Shown here piece after piece: positions 49,731 to 61,270 of a DNA stretch of 64,000 nucleotides; position 1 is the stretch's first letter; every line of letters begins with the position of its first letter. Made by a program: the position numbers and the translations under genes. Origin of the DNA: Branchiostoma belcheri (Eukaryota; Chordata; Leptocardii; Amphioxiformes; Branchiostomatidae); assembly GCF_001625305.1 (NCBI RefSeq), contig NW_017802491.1:628902-692901 (forward strand), given 5' to 3'. The notes under the pieces are model-generated. The model did no database searches. It saw nothing but the letters and a program-made list of their open reading frames with translations, and was not told the origin of the DNA.

Positions 49731-50544
49731 ATGAATATTTTCCTTAACAAAATTGTAAAATTTTCTAGGGGAGACGCATAAATCCTCAAATTTAATCATA
49801 AAAGGTATTCAAGTCACAATTTATATCAATTTCTTGTTTTAACCAATTTTGTTTGTCTGCTCAGTTATTCAACGGCAACGCCCATTGTCTCTTCTGCTGC
49901 TCATCAAAACGGCGTAGAGGCAAAGAGGTTGCCGGGGGTACTCATGTAGTTGTACCGATCTCTCCTGCTCTCTCATGTCCTCTCTCTAAATAACAGAACT
50001 TTCTGTGCCGCACGTGAAACACGTACTGCATGGCTACTTGAGTTTTGAATACAGAAAGCAAACTCACCCGACGAAGATGATGATGATGATGTTCACATTT
50101 CCTGTGGACCTACCAAAGATGAAGGAACTGTTTCCAAACACCATGTGAATGTTGTTGGATAATGTTCTGTTCTGTTGTCAGTATTTTGTGTATATTGTGA
50201 TGATTTGAGGAAATCAGCAGGCCTTGTGGTGCAATCTAAGCTTGTTTCTGCATAATTGAAAACACCAGAAATACGAAATAATGATGCAAATATGTTAAAT
50301 TCTACATGCTAGTGCCAGTCATATGAAGGTTTTATTTCCGAGAACTTTTCAGAGCCAAAATACATATTACATAGCACAATAGGCACTTAACGAGCTGTTC
50401 CAAACACCGCATGGGTGTTGTTGTATCTTCACGTTCCATCCTGGATTCTGTTAAACCTTGTGCTAACCACCTACATCTAGGGATGCTCACAATAACAGAC
50501 CTTGCTTGTACTATCATTAAAGTTCATCTGCGTTGCTAGAAAAC

Positions 50545-50709
50545 ATGTTAAGAGTATTGGACACTGAACAAGACCATTTCATGAGAGGGGTGAATGAGGC
50601 TATTTACATCAGGACCCACCACCCTTCACTTAACCGGGACGGGGGCCGACATCGTCAACCAGATACCTTTGACCCAGTGTTGACGTCACACTTCGAAGAA
50701 GCCACGTGA
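50545..50709 (+). pseudogene. Endonuclease C-terminus of a second Penelope-like element
   Basis: A 54-codon frame reads RVLDTEQDHFMRGVNEAIYI then HHPSLNRDGG and ends at TGA 50707-50709. VNEAIYI..PSLNRDGG parallels [15 protein letters not shown] of the element at 11461-12834, so this is the end of a GIY-YIG domain from a different PLE lineage. The catalytic GIY-YIG part and the reverse transcriptase are absent (5' truncation). Confidence 0.72.
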
Positions 50710-50731
50710 CAAGCCTCACTGTGACAGTCTA

Positions 50732-50766
50732 CTGAGGAAGACCAGAGTGACTGGTCGAAAGCTCTA
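50732..50766 (+). ncRNA. Hammerhead-ribozyme-like core of the second PLE fragment
   Basis: CTGAGGA (50732-50738), a stem GACCA.../...TGGTC, then GAAA (50757-50760) and GCTC, placed 22 bp after the endonuclease stop. This is the same CUGANGA-stem-GAAA layout as in the other element but with different stem sequences, which supports structure over chance. A recognisable helix III/cleavage half was not resolved. Confidence 0.45.
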
Positions 50767-51249
50767 GGTGAGAGAACTTTTTTGTGTTGGATCGAAAGTT
50801 TTAACCAGCTGTCAGCTAACTTGTGTAACGCTCCAGGCTAGTTGACTTACATAAGGCCACAACAGCATTCGTAACATACGAAGTAAATCTCTATGATTAC
50901 GTCTTATGCAGATGACTTAGGCCGCTTTTGAACCGTAGAAACGGGGTCGCTGTGTGATGTAACACACTTAAAAGGTTCGTGTCGTGACCGGCTCTATAAA
51001 CAGATCTCGGACAATCTGGCCGTTTGTTCACCAGTTCATTATGTTTACCAAAAAGACTTTTTGATGGTTCGAAAGAATCAATATCTGAATCAGTAAGGCG
51101 GTTGTATCTATGCTCTTCAAATTATGTGTATATATCATAATCAGACTGAGTCCTGTTGTCAATTATTAAACTTACGGCAAATGCAGAATGGTGATTTATT
51201 CCGCTTGTCCGTCCCTGTGGTAGACAAATTGTCTACACAAATAAAAAAA

Positions 51250-51770
51250 AGTAAATTCCAATTATAGACTAATGAACGATTAAGGTCCGATAAACTACTC
51301 AAACCTCTCTTACAAAAGCTTACTCAAGCACAATGTACATTTCCAATAACAGATGGCCACCCGTCCTAAATGAAAGATGTTGTCTATTACGGCATTTAAA
51401 ACATCTAGACACGGGTTTAATAGATAAATGTCTACAGACTACAATGTACAAATTCCAATTAGAAGCTTAAACCTGGAAGTAACCTCTTTTAAAACAAAAC
51501 TAATTTAGACATATTGACGGTGCGAACATTTCCAATAGCCGTGGGCCATGAATCACAGAAGATCTAGAATGATTTTAATGACTCGAGCATAGAATATATA
51601 CATGTAATTAGGGTTAATTAATTGTCGTTTTAACATTAGAAAGTGATGTACGGTTGGTAGTCCCATAATCATAAACTATCTTCAACCTGATCCGTTTAGT
51701 TCAGCTAACAGATCCTTAGAAAACCTACTTTAAGGAATATATACGATGCGTCCATTTCCAATAACGAAAG
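51250..51770. repeat. Diverged tandem array with TTCCAAT core
   Basis: AAATTCCAATTATA (about 51253), TTCCAATAAC (51341), ATTCCAATTAGA (51451), TTCCAATAGCC (51531) and TTCCAATAACG (51746 region) recur. AACCTCT-type blocks precede some of them (51302, 51481, 51722). Spacing is irregular (about 80-240 bp). Confidence 0.4.
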
Positions 51771-52104
51771 GGACATTAACCTTTCATGGACTGTGCATCT
51801 TTCATGCCTCAGGTTGGCAGTTACAGTCTCCTAATACGTCTTGGCATGAATTCTGTATGTGTTGTCAATCTTCTCACTTCCGCCGCATGCGCACCAAACT
51901 AATTCGATCCCTTGTTGTACCGCGTGAGTCCGATGTATGAAACCGTTCATGAAATCAAATGGGGCTATCTTTAGAATCAAAATACTATCAAAGTTGTTTT
52001 TGCAGACTGTTCCATTTGTCGCTTGAATAGGGGTGGGCATTTGTGTACGCCAAGCAATGCCCCTTGCGTACTCAGCCTGCGGCCTGCCCTTCTAGCTGCC
52101 CTAG

Positions 52105-52252
52105 CATTGGTCAGCGATAACCAGCCAATCACATCACTGGTCACCAGTCACCAGTCAACAACAGCCGTCACCAGCCAATCACATCAGGGTCAACGTTATT
52201 GGCTGGTAACTAACTATCCAACAACAGGAGGGGAGTGGGGAATCTGATTGGC
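52105..52252. promoter_or_regulatory. Cluster of five CCAAT boxes in both orientations
   Basis: CCAAT at 52125 and 52175 (both inside CCAGCCAATCACATCA) and inverted ATTGG at 52106, 52198 and 52247. The two forward copies and TGATTGGCTG also form inverted repeats. It could be an NF-Y cluster or a small foldback repeat; no adjacent gene is seen. Confidence 0.35.
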
Positions 52253-52745
52253 TGACGGCTGACCAGTGGTGCACATAGTTAGGAGGAAGGCTGGCTGGTG
52301 TGCCAGCAGGGCTTTTGTGTGACATACACTACAGGCGGGCCTGGTATAACAACAGCATGTTTGTGTGCATGTGGCGTCCTTGCCACACAGACTTATCCAC
52401 GTGTTCCCCGTGCCGGACTACCCTACACCGCATGTACACACTACAGACAGAAGCAGGTGTACACGGCTTACTGGAAATGTACACGGCGGGTGCACCAGAA
52501 GTACATCTAATGGACCCTGTGTGAAACCACCCGACAACAGCTGAGCTGTGGTACAAAACCCATTAGGCCACAAAAATTCATTTCCTTGGTTCTCAAAATA
52601 CTTAATGTGAAGGTCACATCTCCAAACCGGTTTGTGTGAACAAAAATACATGTTAACAATGCATATCAACAACATACAAATATGGTGATCATGACTGTTT
52701 TACTTCAACTTTTTTACCTCCATGAAAAATGGAGGTATTGTTTTT

Positions 52746-52746
<1 letters not shown>

Positions 52747-52818
<72 letters not shown>
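52747..52818. repeat. (GT)n microsatellite
   Basis: 72 bp of uninterrupted GT dinucleotides, preceded by TTTTACCTCCATGAAAAATG-type sequence. Confidence 0.98.
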
Positions 52819-52820
<2 letters not shown>

Positions 52821-53301
52821 CCGCACATTTGTAGTCAGCATAATTTCATAACGCCTTTATGGATTGTGATGATATTTGGTATGTTTGTAGGTCATAGAAA
52901 GACAGGTCAAGATCAAATATGGGCCTCTTGGTGGGTGACCTTGGTACTGCAGCAGAACGTCCGTTTTTTGTATCTTTTGTCTTGAGCAGTAGCATAAACA
53001 AAACTATGGCAAGATGGTAACATGATAATAGAAGGCTGGCAGAAGAAAACTTGAATCTTACAACAAATACAATCAGCTCCTGCAAATGCATACAAAGATA
53101 AAACGTTCCTATCAGACTTCGTATTCATGTTGGTATTCCAGTTCAGCATCTTCTAACTACGAGATCCAACTCGTGTAAATAAAACTGGTATAGCATTAGC
53201 GGAGCATAAGTGCTGTTCTCGGGTACTCGAAGTGCTTAGAGTCAGCACACACACACATATGTAATGAGTGTGTTTCACGGGAAGTAAACAACTCCGGAAT
53301 A

Positions 53302-53417
53302 CGTCGGTGAAGGGTAGACATCTAGGTAATAAGATACGCCAAAACAGTTGCTCAAGCCGTCTGGCCGTTTCGCAAATCATATTCAGTTGCTCCAGTAACT
53401 GTTTTTCGGCCCAACTC
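53302..53417. mobile_element. Miniature Penelope-like element with TSD-like flanks
   Basis: 53302-53335 is a 34-bp match to the one-sided extension of the large PLE (11475-11508): CGTCGGTGAAGGGTAGACAT against CGTCGATGAAGGTTAGACAT, and so on. It is followed by a left-end stub (GCCAAAACAGTTGCTCAAG) and an inverted right end (CAAATCATATTCAGTTGCTC through CTGTTTTTCGGC). CTCCGGAATA flanks it at 53292-53301 and 53418-53427, as expected of a target duplication. All coding sequence and most of the ribozyme are gone. Confidence 0.72.
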
Positions 53418-55814
53418 CTCCGGAATAACAAAAGATTGCTTTGCGATTTCATGCCCTATGATGAAACCTCTCTGTGTTGAGCAATATCGTGTGTGCATAT
53501 TAGGCTAAAATACATTTTCTCTAACCTGTGCTGTATCTTTGAATTTATTTTTCTCCCATCGTCGCCATAACTCTAATTAACAATGGTGCGGATAAATGGA
53601 ATAAAGAGAATTAAGAGGGAAAATATGTAGCGTACTGAGAGAATCATAGCATTGAAGAACTGAAAACAAGGAACGTAAGGACGAAATTTAGGCAAAACAG
53701 ACGATGAATGTCAGTAATAAGTCGATTTGCGGCGGAATGTGAAGTCTGAAAGCTATCGCGGTCCAAAAGCTGTCGAAGGCAGTTATTTTCAGAAACACCA
53801 TCCAGTACACCTGCGCACGTTCTACACACTCGAGCTGAATACAGAACTTCTCTTAAATTAACTTAACGTTTTTTAAAAAGCTATTGTCGAGCTTGGAACA
53901 TATTCTGCATGCATTTCTGCTTCATCCAGGTTCATCCATGCTTAAAGAGCTCTTCGAATTCGTATTAACATCCAGTAGAGACACCGACAGACGCTCTCCT
54001 CACTCCTTCTGTACCAGGAGTCTCTCGTGGCCCGGCGCAAGTCGCGGGCTAAATTTAGCCACACGCTTTCCGTGGGTGGAGAATTAACTCCTGGCTTCTT
54101 GGGCGGGGCGGTCTCAGCTGTTCGTATGTCTTTTCAAGAAGAAATTTGTTTCCTAAACATAGATTGACTGAAATTTTGGACACTGATTCCAGGTGAATTC
54201 CGCTCAAGATAAAGTATTTCAGGGCATCCACAACCATCCTATAAGCAGTCCGCAGGACTCTTTTGAAACATAAAATTACGACAGCAAGAATGACAGACTA
54301 AAACGAAGAAAACTTGAGAGTTAGTTGCAGATAATGAGGGCAGTTGAGACAAGATGCTGAATTTTCTCAAAATTCTCAAAACAAATCGTGAGCACATCTC
54401 GGGTTCCGTTCTCTGCATGTCCGGTGTTGTTCATGAAGAACAAGAACTAACATATCCGCATTTACATCATATAATCACCTTTCCGCGTAGCACATCGGCT
54501 TTTGCCGGCACACTTAACCTTGGAACGTTCAAAACTATCTAGTAAGGATGCCCCCCCCCTGCCGTACTTGGTGACAGCGGGTTCCACTATAAATAGATGC
54601 CCAACTGAATTTCAACTGATGAACCTTACATGCCAATCAGTGTAATCTCATTTGTGCCGCAATTATTTTCAATATGATCTCCGCTCCATCAACTGATTGA
54701 TTGCAATGAGGAGAATTTCCCAGTGCCACTCCAGGCGCAAAGCGAACTACTGATGCTCTACATCTCCAGTCTGCAGTGGGGGAGTAAAATGATTGAATGT
54801 AGACAGGAAATTGAAGCCTGAGTCAGAAATTGATAAAATGAATTGTATTCAATCAAACCTGTATATGTGCAAAAAATGTGCAACGTAGATATGATGGAAT
54901 AAGGAAACAGCTGCAGTACATGATGATATCTAATGACGTACAACTCTCACGTATGTTAAGACAGAAAAGTAAAGGCTGGCAAAAGACCGGTACCATTTGA
55001 GCATTTATTTATGTTTAAAATCTAGTACGTAGCAGCTTGATAAAGAGTAAAATAAAGAAAATAGGCTTTTAGGAAGACAAAGACCATCTTGGAAAATCTG
55101 TGAACAACTATATACCCTTTACTAGTGTGCATTTACTAAATCTAGTTCAAGGCGGCCTGCACTTAGCCTGTTGGGGCACACGGCTATACACATATAATAT
55201 AGATATTCATTCACCCATTCATTTAATAAAGTGTAAGAACATTCACACCAAATGATACGTGTGAAGAATAAATCCCACATGAGACACCGTCTGGAGCCGT
55301 TTGATTTAAAGAATATGGCGACTGCGAAACTCAATAAGCTACTAGAAAATCAGCACCATGGACAGGAATAATAACTGTACCGTACTGCGGTGGTCTAGTC
55401 ATCAGTGGCTGCGCTGCTGCTTTATACATCTTCTGGTGGACCGTGAAGGGCAAAGAGGAGAAGGTTGGAAAGGTACGAAGAGCCACACGAAATTCAGCAC
55501 CACGGAGATGCCTACTTTCTTAGGATGGTTTGCGTTTTACGTTTATTCTTTATTTCAGGCTCAACGGCCCATAGCATATGATACATACAGACATACATAC
55601 ATAACATAAAATGACACAACACATCTAAAAACCAACAAATATCGAAGATACAGATACATTTATCTGAGCTGCCCTGCCGCAAGGTGGACCCTCACGGTGG
55701 GAGGACCAACCTACAATAATGTCGCCAGGACAAGCTACAGCATAAATCCCCCGAGCAGAGCAACAGTTTGATGATGGCGTTCCCAAGCCTATCAAGGGAG
55801 ATGCAAACGTTTTA

Positions 55815-56185
55815 GTCGCGATGTACTATTAAATTGTGTAGCGGTAGTTACATACAGCTTTAATAAACGGAAAAGTGCATGTACCTAAAATATATGTTCC
55901 ATAGCCAAAAGACGTCACATAAGAAACAAGGAATGGCGTTAAAAGCAAGCGTAAAACTTTCAATAAGATCAAAAGATTGGAGTAACTTTTCTGGGAGGTT
56001 TTGTGTTTCAGTCGCGTTGTAGATTGTTTAGCAGTAATTTCATGCAGCTTTAATGAACGGGAAAGTGCATGAAGGTAATTTAAAAATATATGTTCCATAA
56101 CCAAAAGACGTCATGGAAGAAAGAAGGAATGGCGTTAAAAGCAAGCGTAAAACTTTCAATGTGATCAATGGATTGGAGTAACAAA
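55815..56185. repeat. Tandem duplication, 196-bp period
   Basis: GTCGCG at 55815 and 56011, and GACGTCA at 55911 and 56107, both give a 196-bp period. Shared words include AAAAGTGCATG, ATATATGTTCCATA and GGAATGGCGTTAAAAGCAAG. Two copies, with no coding sense. Confidence 0.87.
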
Positions 56186-57109
56186 GTTACGGGATGGAGA
56201 GGGAATGATGGAATGAAACTGATTTGATTTCTTACTCATCGTTAAGGCGTTGGTAGCGTGACTGAAAGTATGTTGTAAGAGAATACAGAGGCAGAGAAGG
56301 TTAGCTTTCATGCGCTTGGAGTATGGTCTTTAGGGAATCTGAACTTTGATGCAATATGCAGCACAGCTTTCATGGTTCAAAAGTAAAAATACACGAAGCA
56401 ACCTTAAGCCAAAATCCATAAGCACAGAGAGCACATACATATCATTCATGTAACCCGAATTATATTCAGATGCATAGAAGTGTCTTGAACCTTCAGTTGG
56501 TCTTGCAAATTGATTAAAAGAAACAACTAGACACTCAGAAGGGTAGAGCAACCGGGATTGCGATAACAGAACGAAATAGCGCAGACCCGACCGTTAGAAA
56601 AAATAGCAAGTCTCTTCATCTAATATATCAGACATATAAATGTGTTATTTTTATATCAGGACAGCCCAGCCCTGTTGGGGAAAACTAGTTATCTCAAAAG
56701 TAATTCTACCCTAAATGAAACGTCGAAAAGACGGATAGAGCGAGAAATAGGGATTTCTCAGTCGGGCGATAGTTTACAGAGGACTGCTCAAGGCACGTGT
56801 GCGCCCATACATATCAGAAATTATACACACTAAGTCTTATATCTGTACTATCAGTGCTGAGCATCATTGTAGGACCCTGGCACGTTCAGGAAAAGAGAAA
56901 ATCTGAGAACAATCTATGTGGGGAGACTTAAAGAAGCTGCCTGTGTCATCTAATTTTTTCGACCGCAAAATCTGGTCTTGTCAGATCACCCGTCACGTCC
57001 CCCACTATCCCACGGTAAACGCGGCTATAAGTACCCGGCTAACGGGAAAGGTCGCGCGGCGGTAATGGACATATAATCCAGCCAGCGGCCGGGAATGGAA
57101 GATAATACT

Positions 57110-58220
57110 ACTGCACGTATTAACCCAGTAATCTTCTTAAGTACAGTGTACCTTCAGGAGAGACTGACAATCTTAATTTCATGGATGATATTGCCCTGGA
57201 GCCCTGTGATTCAGGGTGAGAGTGAGAAAATTGCTCGTTATGCCAAGGAAGGTAGATATCAGCCAAGAAATCTGGTTACGTACGGTACCTTTGAGCGACC
57301 CCGACAGTCTTAATTTCACGTATGTCAAATCGGAGTTCTACTATCCGGGACCACAATAGCAAAATTGCTCGTTTTGACAAGGAAGGTTTAATGCAATACG
57401 AAATCTCAGCCAAGAAATCTGCTTAAGTACGACACCTTTAAGCGACCCCGACAATCTTAATTTCACACGTATATCAAACCGGAGTTCTACAATCCGGGAC
57501 CATAGTAGAAAAATTGCACAATGAACGGTAAATGCAATACGAGATCTCAGCCAAGAAATCTGCTTAGATACGCGATACCTATACGCGACCCCACCAATCT
57601 TAATTTCACGGATGTCACTGCTCTGGAGTCCTAGAGTACGGAACCATAGTGTGAAAATTTCTCGCTTTGCCAAAGAACGTTGTTTAATGCGATACGAATT
57701 CATTTGAGTGCAGAATAGAGTATCAGTATTGTGCAGTGCTTGAACCAAGGAATCTGCTTAAGACCGGTGACTTGCAAGCGGGCTCAATTTTACTGTCTTA
57801 ACACCATGGATGTGATGTTCTGGACAATTGTTCAATTTGCCAATAAACTTTTTGTGCGATGTGAGCTTATTTTGTGGTAAAATATTGTATCAAATCTTAA
57901 CCAGGAAACCTTTTGACAATGAGGTGCCCCAAATCCCAACAAGTTATAAATTTTTATGGACTTCATGTTCTGAGATCCGTGAAGTGGGGTCGGGACTGGG
58001 AAAATGATTGCCAGCGTTGCCAATAATTCTTTAACACCATAAGAGTTCATCTGGGCGCAAAATAATGTATCTTATCTTTGGCAAGAAACCTGCTTTTAAG
58101 AATAACGCACCCAAATTCCAACAGTCTTATTCTCATGGATATCACGCTATGATAACCTTGAATTCGAGGTGAGAGTGGGCAAATCTGCTCGCGTTGCTAA
58201 TAAACGTATTGTGGCACATG
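57110..58220. repeat. Decayed tandem array, seven units of about 140-200 bp
   Basis: The landmark CTTAATTTCAC/CTTA..TCATGGATGT recurs at about 57171, 57309, 57453, 57596, 57795, 57947 and 58124. Each unit also carries AGCCAAGAAATCTGCTTAAG, GCGACCCCGACAATCTTAAT and AAAATTGCTCG.TTTGCCAA-type words. The middle units are closest to each other and the right-hand ones are more diverged and longer. All frames are interrupted by stops. Confidence 0.7.
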
Positions 58221-59161
58221 AGCCGCATTTCGGACACTTTGCACGGCACTTACGATGTATTTCAAACCGTAACGGTCGTTTAACAATCGACTTCATGATT
58301 GGACGACTTGTTACTGGGTGTGAGGGCTCTGTCCAAGGTCACAGCCAATCGGAAGGAGATATTCCTCTTTTTGGAATGGACATTGAACTGCTAACGCCAT
58401 CTCCCTCTATATTGTGATGTTTGAATGTCCATTTATAGATCTATACGTAGATACAAGCAGCCAAGCAGTTAAAAGGTAAAACTGACTGAATTGTGTAATT
58501 TTAGGCAAGTTTTGAAACCAATAAAGCTAAATAGAAAGGTATGAGGAGGCCCTATATATACAAGAACTAAAAGTTAACATCCTCGCACAAAATAACACCC
58601 TTGCCAAATAACACTATATTTAGTAAATATTGCTAAAACGTGTACATTATTAGCAACAAACCAGTCAGAATATTAATGCTAAGTTTGCAGTGTAAGACAG
58701 CTTGGTAATCTGGTTGACGATTTACCTAATGAGCAGTGTATTTCTTTGTGCTGTTCATGGAATGAAAGACCTTTGTTTGAAGCTGATACAGAACTTCTGA
58801 AGCCGCCGTCTCCGTGTAAATAGGATCATAGTACCTGCGGTCCCGCAGTTCCCACGTGCGGCTGTGCGACCTGTGCATGTACATGTACATGTAACCTCCG
58901 TCGTGACGGTCTTCTTCGCCTCCTGTGTAGACTTTTTAGCGGCGTGCGTTTGTTTCTCTGCGCGTGGCGGTTTCTCCGGTATTAGGTGAGGGCTGTGCCG
59001 GGGACAGCTGTATATCGACCGCTTGGCAATACTGCTATCTCAATAGCCCTCACCTCAAATAGGAACTGCCACGCTCATAGAAACAATCCCAGACCACCAG
59101 TAAAGTCTGCACATGAGGCTACAGTCTTTTGTTGTTACTCCAACGTACGCAAATAGCCTAG

Positions 59162-59242
59162 ATGCCAGAACCATAGCACACTGTGCCCAAAGTAATATCC
59201 CTGCATGCACACTTTGGGCCCAGTGTGCTATGGGTCTGGCAT
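59162..59242. other. 32-bp near-perfect hairpin
   Basis: 59162-59193 and 59211-59242 are inverted copies with two mismatches (ATGCCAGA.CCATAGCACACT arm) around a 17-nt loop. Size fits either a tiny MITE or a precursor-like RNA hairpin. Confidence 0.6.
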
Positions 59243-60013
59243 ATCCCGGCTACAACTCAAAGCGAGTTAAGTATTGCTCATAACGTGTATATCTGTTTTT
59301 TTTGACGACGTGCAAGGGGTGAAGTGTGCCATCGCTGATCATGATTGCCTTTTGTTGTTTTAGGCACAGTTAAGGCAACTGTACATGTGCGTGGCCTCGT
59401 GATGGCGATTTTTCTCACGTTACATAGGAACGTTACATAGCACTTTCACTTCATATAGATATCACGATACAGCTGCACTCACTTTCACTTGTACCTCATC
59501 TATTGAAAACCAGGCTATGATAAGGAATGATTTCATTACACCAAATTTGATATATTCTATATATGTTTTAATCAAACATGTTGAAAATTTACACCCAATG
59601 TTTAGTGTTGCATCTGTACAGAAAATATGGTAAGTAATGTGGCGACAAAATATTTCTTTACAGCTGCTATCGAAGTTTTGAAGCCATCCTCTCGCTATCA
59701 GATTTATTTACCGGGTTATAACCTTTCAAATTCGGCTTTCCACAGAAGGATTTCAGCATCAGAGCCCGCAGATTATTCTCTGGACATGCGGTCTTCTTTT
59801 GTGGTCGCATGCCAAGGCGCATGCCCTGTAGAGCCAGGTTCCCCACGGCCCGACTGTTTTTAGACTTGCGTGAAATAACTCCACACACGCCCCGCTGGAA
59901 CTGCAGATTTAAAGGTTACACACAGAGTAATCCTGCAAACGGTAAAAGTTGATAGACTTTTTCATCAGTTTGATTCAATCATAGCTCATGGGTCGTGGAA
60001 GACGGCGTTTTAT

Positions 60014-60225
60014 TAGCCTCTACCAGGCTTCGGGAAGCGGCTGGAAAAAGTAGAAATCGGCCAAATAGAGAGAGAGTATGCCGGGGGAGTTGGTCTGCTG
60101 AAGAGAACAGTCCCGAAGCGGGAACCGCAAACTGTTAACGTTCTCTCCAACAGACAAACTCCCTTGGCATGCTATCTCTCGATTTCTACTCTTTCCAGCC
60201 GCCTCTCGAAGTCTGGTAGAGGCTA
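60014..60225. mobile_element. MITE family B (Mutator-like), copy 2, decayed 9-bp TSD
   Basis: TAGCCTCTACCAGGCTTCGG to CGAAGTCTGGTAGAGGCTA, with the same internal words as 34832-35059 (GGCCAAATAGAGAGAGA, GGGAGTTGGTC). Flanks GCGTTTTAT and GCGATTTAC agree at 7 of 9 bases, again a 9-bp duplication. The arms have drifted and the loop differs from copy 1. Confidence 0.82.
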
Positions 60226-61007
60226 GCGATTTACATGCACAAGCGTAGCCTGGGTGCCACCCGATTTGTAACGGCAATCCAGAAAAAATTGGATGGCTAG
60301 CACAAGCACTCTTTCAAACGGTGTAACAGTTTTTGGTACACAATAGCATTCTAAGGAAGAGTTTTTTTTTAATTTCCCACCTGGGTCACAGCAGTCAGGC
60401 ACGAAAGCCTTAAAACCCTTTCTACGCCGTCTGTGGTCCAATTAGTGCAACCTCTGCATAAATTCTCACCTGTCTACCTTTTAAATAGGCAGTAAGCTTA
60501 AAGGCTTGGGAAAACCCATTCCTGTGATATAATTACCTGTGATATTTCAGTTCAGGTCAGCTAAAAAATATAATACCAAGCTGATGAAGCTAGCTATTCA
60601 CAATTTTTTTTCCTTTGAAATGAAGTCATTAAAGTTTTTAAACTGATTATAAAACCGTAATTGTTTGCTGAATAATAGCACCCGATCTAGGGTTTCTACA
60701 ATGTAGATGGCGTCATTGCAAAATAAGATTTCAAGAAAGACTGCAGTTACACCACATATCACACTACAGTACCTTTTTCCGGGCCTCCACTCCGCTTACT
60801 AACCACATCAGACACTTTTATGGCGAATTCGCCAATATTTCTGCCGACAAGGTAATCACAGTTAAGCCATACTCTTCTCTCCCTGTCGTGGGTCCTCTGG
60901 TGCAGAATCTAAACATGAGCCACTGGGGGGATCAATGAGAAATCGAAGATTCCACACATCCGTAAATATTCATATAGTAATATATAGTTGTTATGGATGT
61001 CCTGTTT

Positions 61008-61270
61008 TATTCGTTATTTTAAACTTCTCGCTGATTCTGTGCACATCCCACTGTCACTTCCTCCCAGTCTACAGGAAGAGTCGGAAGACCACTTTAACCT
61101 CAAATTCATGATCAGCCTTCCTGTCAGTCTGTGGTTATAGCATTCCCCTCTCACTTCCTCCCAGTCTACAGGAAGACCATCTTGACCTCCAATTCAGCCT
61201 TCCTGTCAGTCTGTGGTTATAGCATTCCCCTCTCACTTCCCACAACTCCACTGTATTCAAACGGTGACTT
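61008..61270. repeat. Dispersed repeat family D, copy 2 with internal tandem duplication
   Basis: CTTCCTCCCAGTCTACAGGA and CCTTCCTGTCAGTCTGTGGT followed by ATAGCATTCCCCTCTCACTT occur twice in a row. The leading TTCTCGCTGATTCTGTGCAC matches the start of 47838-48060. Confidence 0.65.
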
